Shown here piece after piece: positions 5,437-5,937 of a DNA stretch of 5,937 bases. Every line of letters begins with the position of its first letter. The stretch's first letter is position 1. Location of the stretch: contig JAGPUU010000454.1 in NCBI GenBank assembly GCA_018067325.1, positions 1 through 5,937 on the forward strand. Reading direction: 5' to 3'. The position numbers were made by a program, and so were the translations under genes. The notes under the pieces are model-generated. The model was not told the origin of the DNA. It made no database searches and saw nothing but the letters and a program-made list of their open reading frames with translations. This DNA is from Amphritea sp. (lineage in GTDB: Bacteria; Pseudomonadota; Gammaproteobacteria; Pseudomonadales; Balneatricaceae).

Positions 5437-5937
5437 TTAGGCACCAACGATACCACCATCAACGCGCTGTACCGCCATGATAGTAGAGCGAGGTTTACTG
5501 GCCCCGCCAGCAGGGAAGTGAGATGGCTTATCCTTCTCACCTGGGTGTTGCACTCCCACAAACAGGGTGCGCTGATCAGGAGAGAAGGTTAGGCCTGTGA
5601 TTTCACAAGCAATCGGGCCAGTCGCAAAACGACGGACTTCTCCGGTTTCAGGGTCGGCAACCAGCATCTGGTTGTTACCCATGCCCGCGAAATCACCTTC
5701 GTTAGAGTATGATCCGTCAGTCAGAATCCAGAGACGGCCATCATTATCAAACCCAAGCCCATCGGGGCTGTTAAACATGTTTTCGTCATCGATATTAGCA
5801 GAGCCGGCATAAAAGTCTTTGTGTATGGTCGGGTTACCGGCAACCAGGAATAGATCCCATTTGAAGGTAGTTGCCGTGTTATCGCCGTTGGTTTCAGTCC
5901 AGCGAACGATCTGACCATACTTATTGTTTGCACGTGG
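5437..5937 (-). CDS. phoX: PhoX-family (DUF839) alkaline phosphatase, C-terminal part
   Basis: The last 166 codons are present and the gene runs off the right edge; the open frame continues to the final base with no start. The visible part matches the C-terminal end of PhoX-family proteins: NNKYGQIVRW (4-13 of the fragment), TFKWDLFLVAGNP (24-36), NMFNSPDGLGFD (53-64), LWILTDG (69-75), GDFAGMGNNQML (81-92), ACEITGLTFSPD (110-121), VQHPGE (129-134), SHFP (139-142) and the final GGIVGA. Known PhoX enzymes are Tat-exported, calcium-dependent periplasmic phosphomonoesterases of about 600-700 residues induced by phosphate starvation. The signal peptide and most of the catalytic domain are outside this window, so activity and PHO-box control cannot be judged. 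Stop TAA lies in a small palindrome (TGCCTA/TAGGCA, 5430-5443) ahead of the terminator. Some DUF839 members are not proven phosphatases. Confidence 0.85.
   Translation of the reverse strand, partial: PRANNKYGQIVRWTETNGDNTATTFKWDLFLVAGNPTIHKDFYAGSANIDDENMFNSPDGLGFDNDGRLWILTDGSYSNEGDFAGMGNNQMLVADPETGEVRRFATGPIACEITGLTFSPDQRTLFVGVQHPGEKDKPSHFPAGGASKPRSTIMAVQRVDGGIVGA

Noticed and set aside
5362..5592. 76-codon open frame on the + strand across the phoX terminator
   Set aside because: It reads through the terminator hairpin and antisense to the phoX C-terminus; no family match.

Overview
The window looks like chromosomal DNA of a Gram-negative bacterium, most likely a marine-type gammaproteobacterium. 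That placement is an inference from protein families and roughly 50% G+C in the gene-bearing part, not from a marker gene. It holds four essentially complete protein genes, the 3' end of a fifth, and a gene-poor left edge.

Layout. (1) 1-299 is AT-rich (about 33% G+C by hand count) with no convincing gene, but it has several inverted repeats. (2) 300-471 jumps to about 51% G+C and contains a string of short hairpins; it may be a dispersed repeat or the edge of an acquired segment. (3) 480-1310 (-) encodes an AraC-family regulator of the cupin plus AraC-HTH type. Divergent from it is a 12-helix MFS transporter at 1428-2612 (+). The 117-bp space between them carries two TTGTATAC sites 74 bp apart. 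(4) 2671-3129 (-) encodes a small exported YHS-domain protein, convergent with the transporter. (5) 3223-5259 (-) encodes a 678-residue membrane diguanylate cyclase with five N-terminal helices, a periplasmic double-Cache-like sensor, a sixth helix and an intact GGDEF domain with an inhibitory I-site. (6) 5437-5937 (-) is the C-terminal 166 codons of a PhoX-family (DUF839) phosphatase. It is followed by a clear intrinsic terminator at 5398-5424.

How the genes work together. The AraC/MFS pair has the layout of a self-contained efflux or uptake module in which the regulator controls the divergent transporter; the substrate cannot be read from the sequence. The cyclase and YHS genes lie in the same direction 93 bp apart, but a 7-bp palindrome and a good -10 element between them suggest the YHS gene has its own promoter. 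The phoX terminator separates phosphate scavenging from the cyclase gene. I found no defence system, CRISPR array, transposase, tRNA or rRNA, and no strong case for a new biological system. The most unexplained stretch is the hairpin-rich segment at 300-471.
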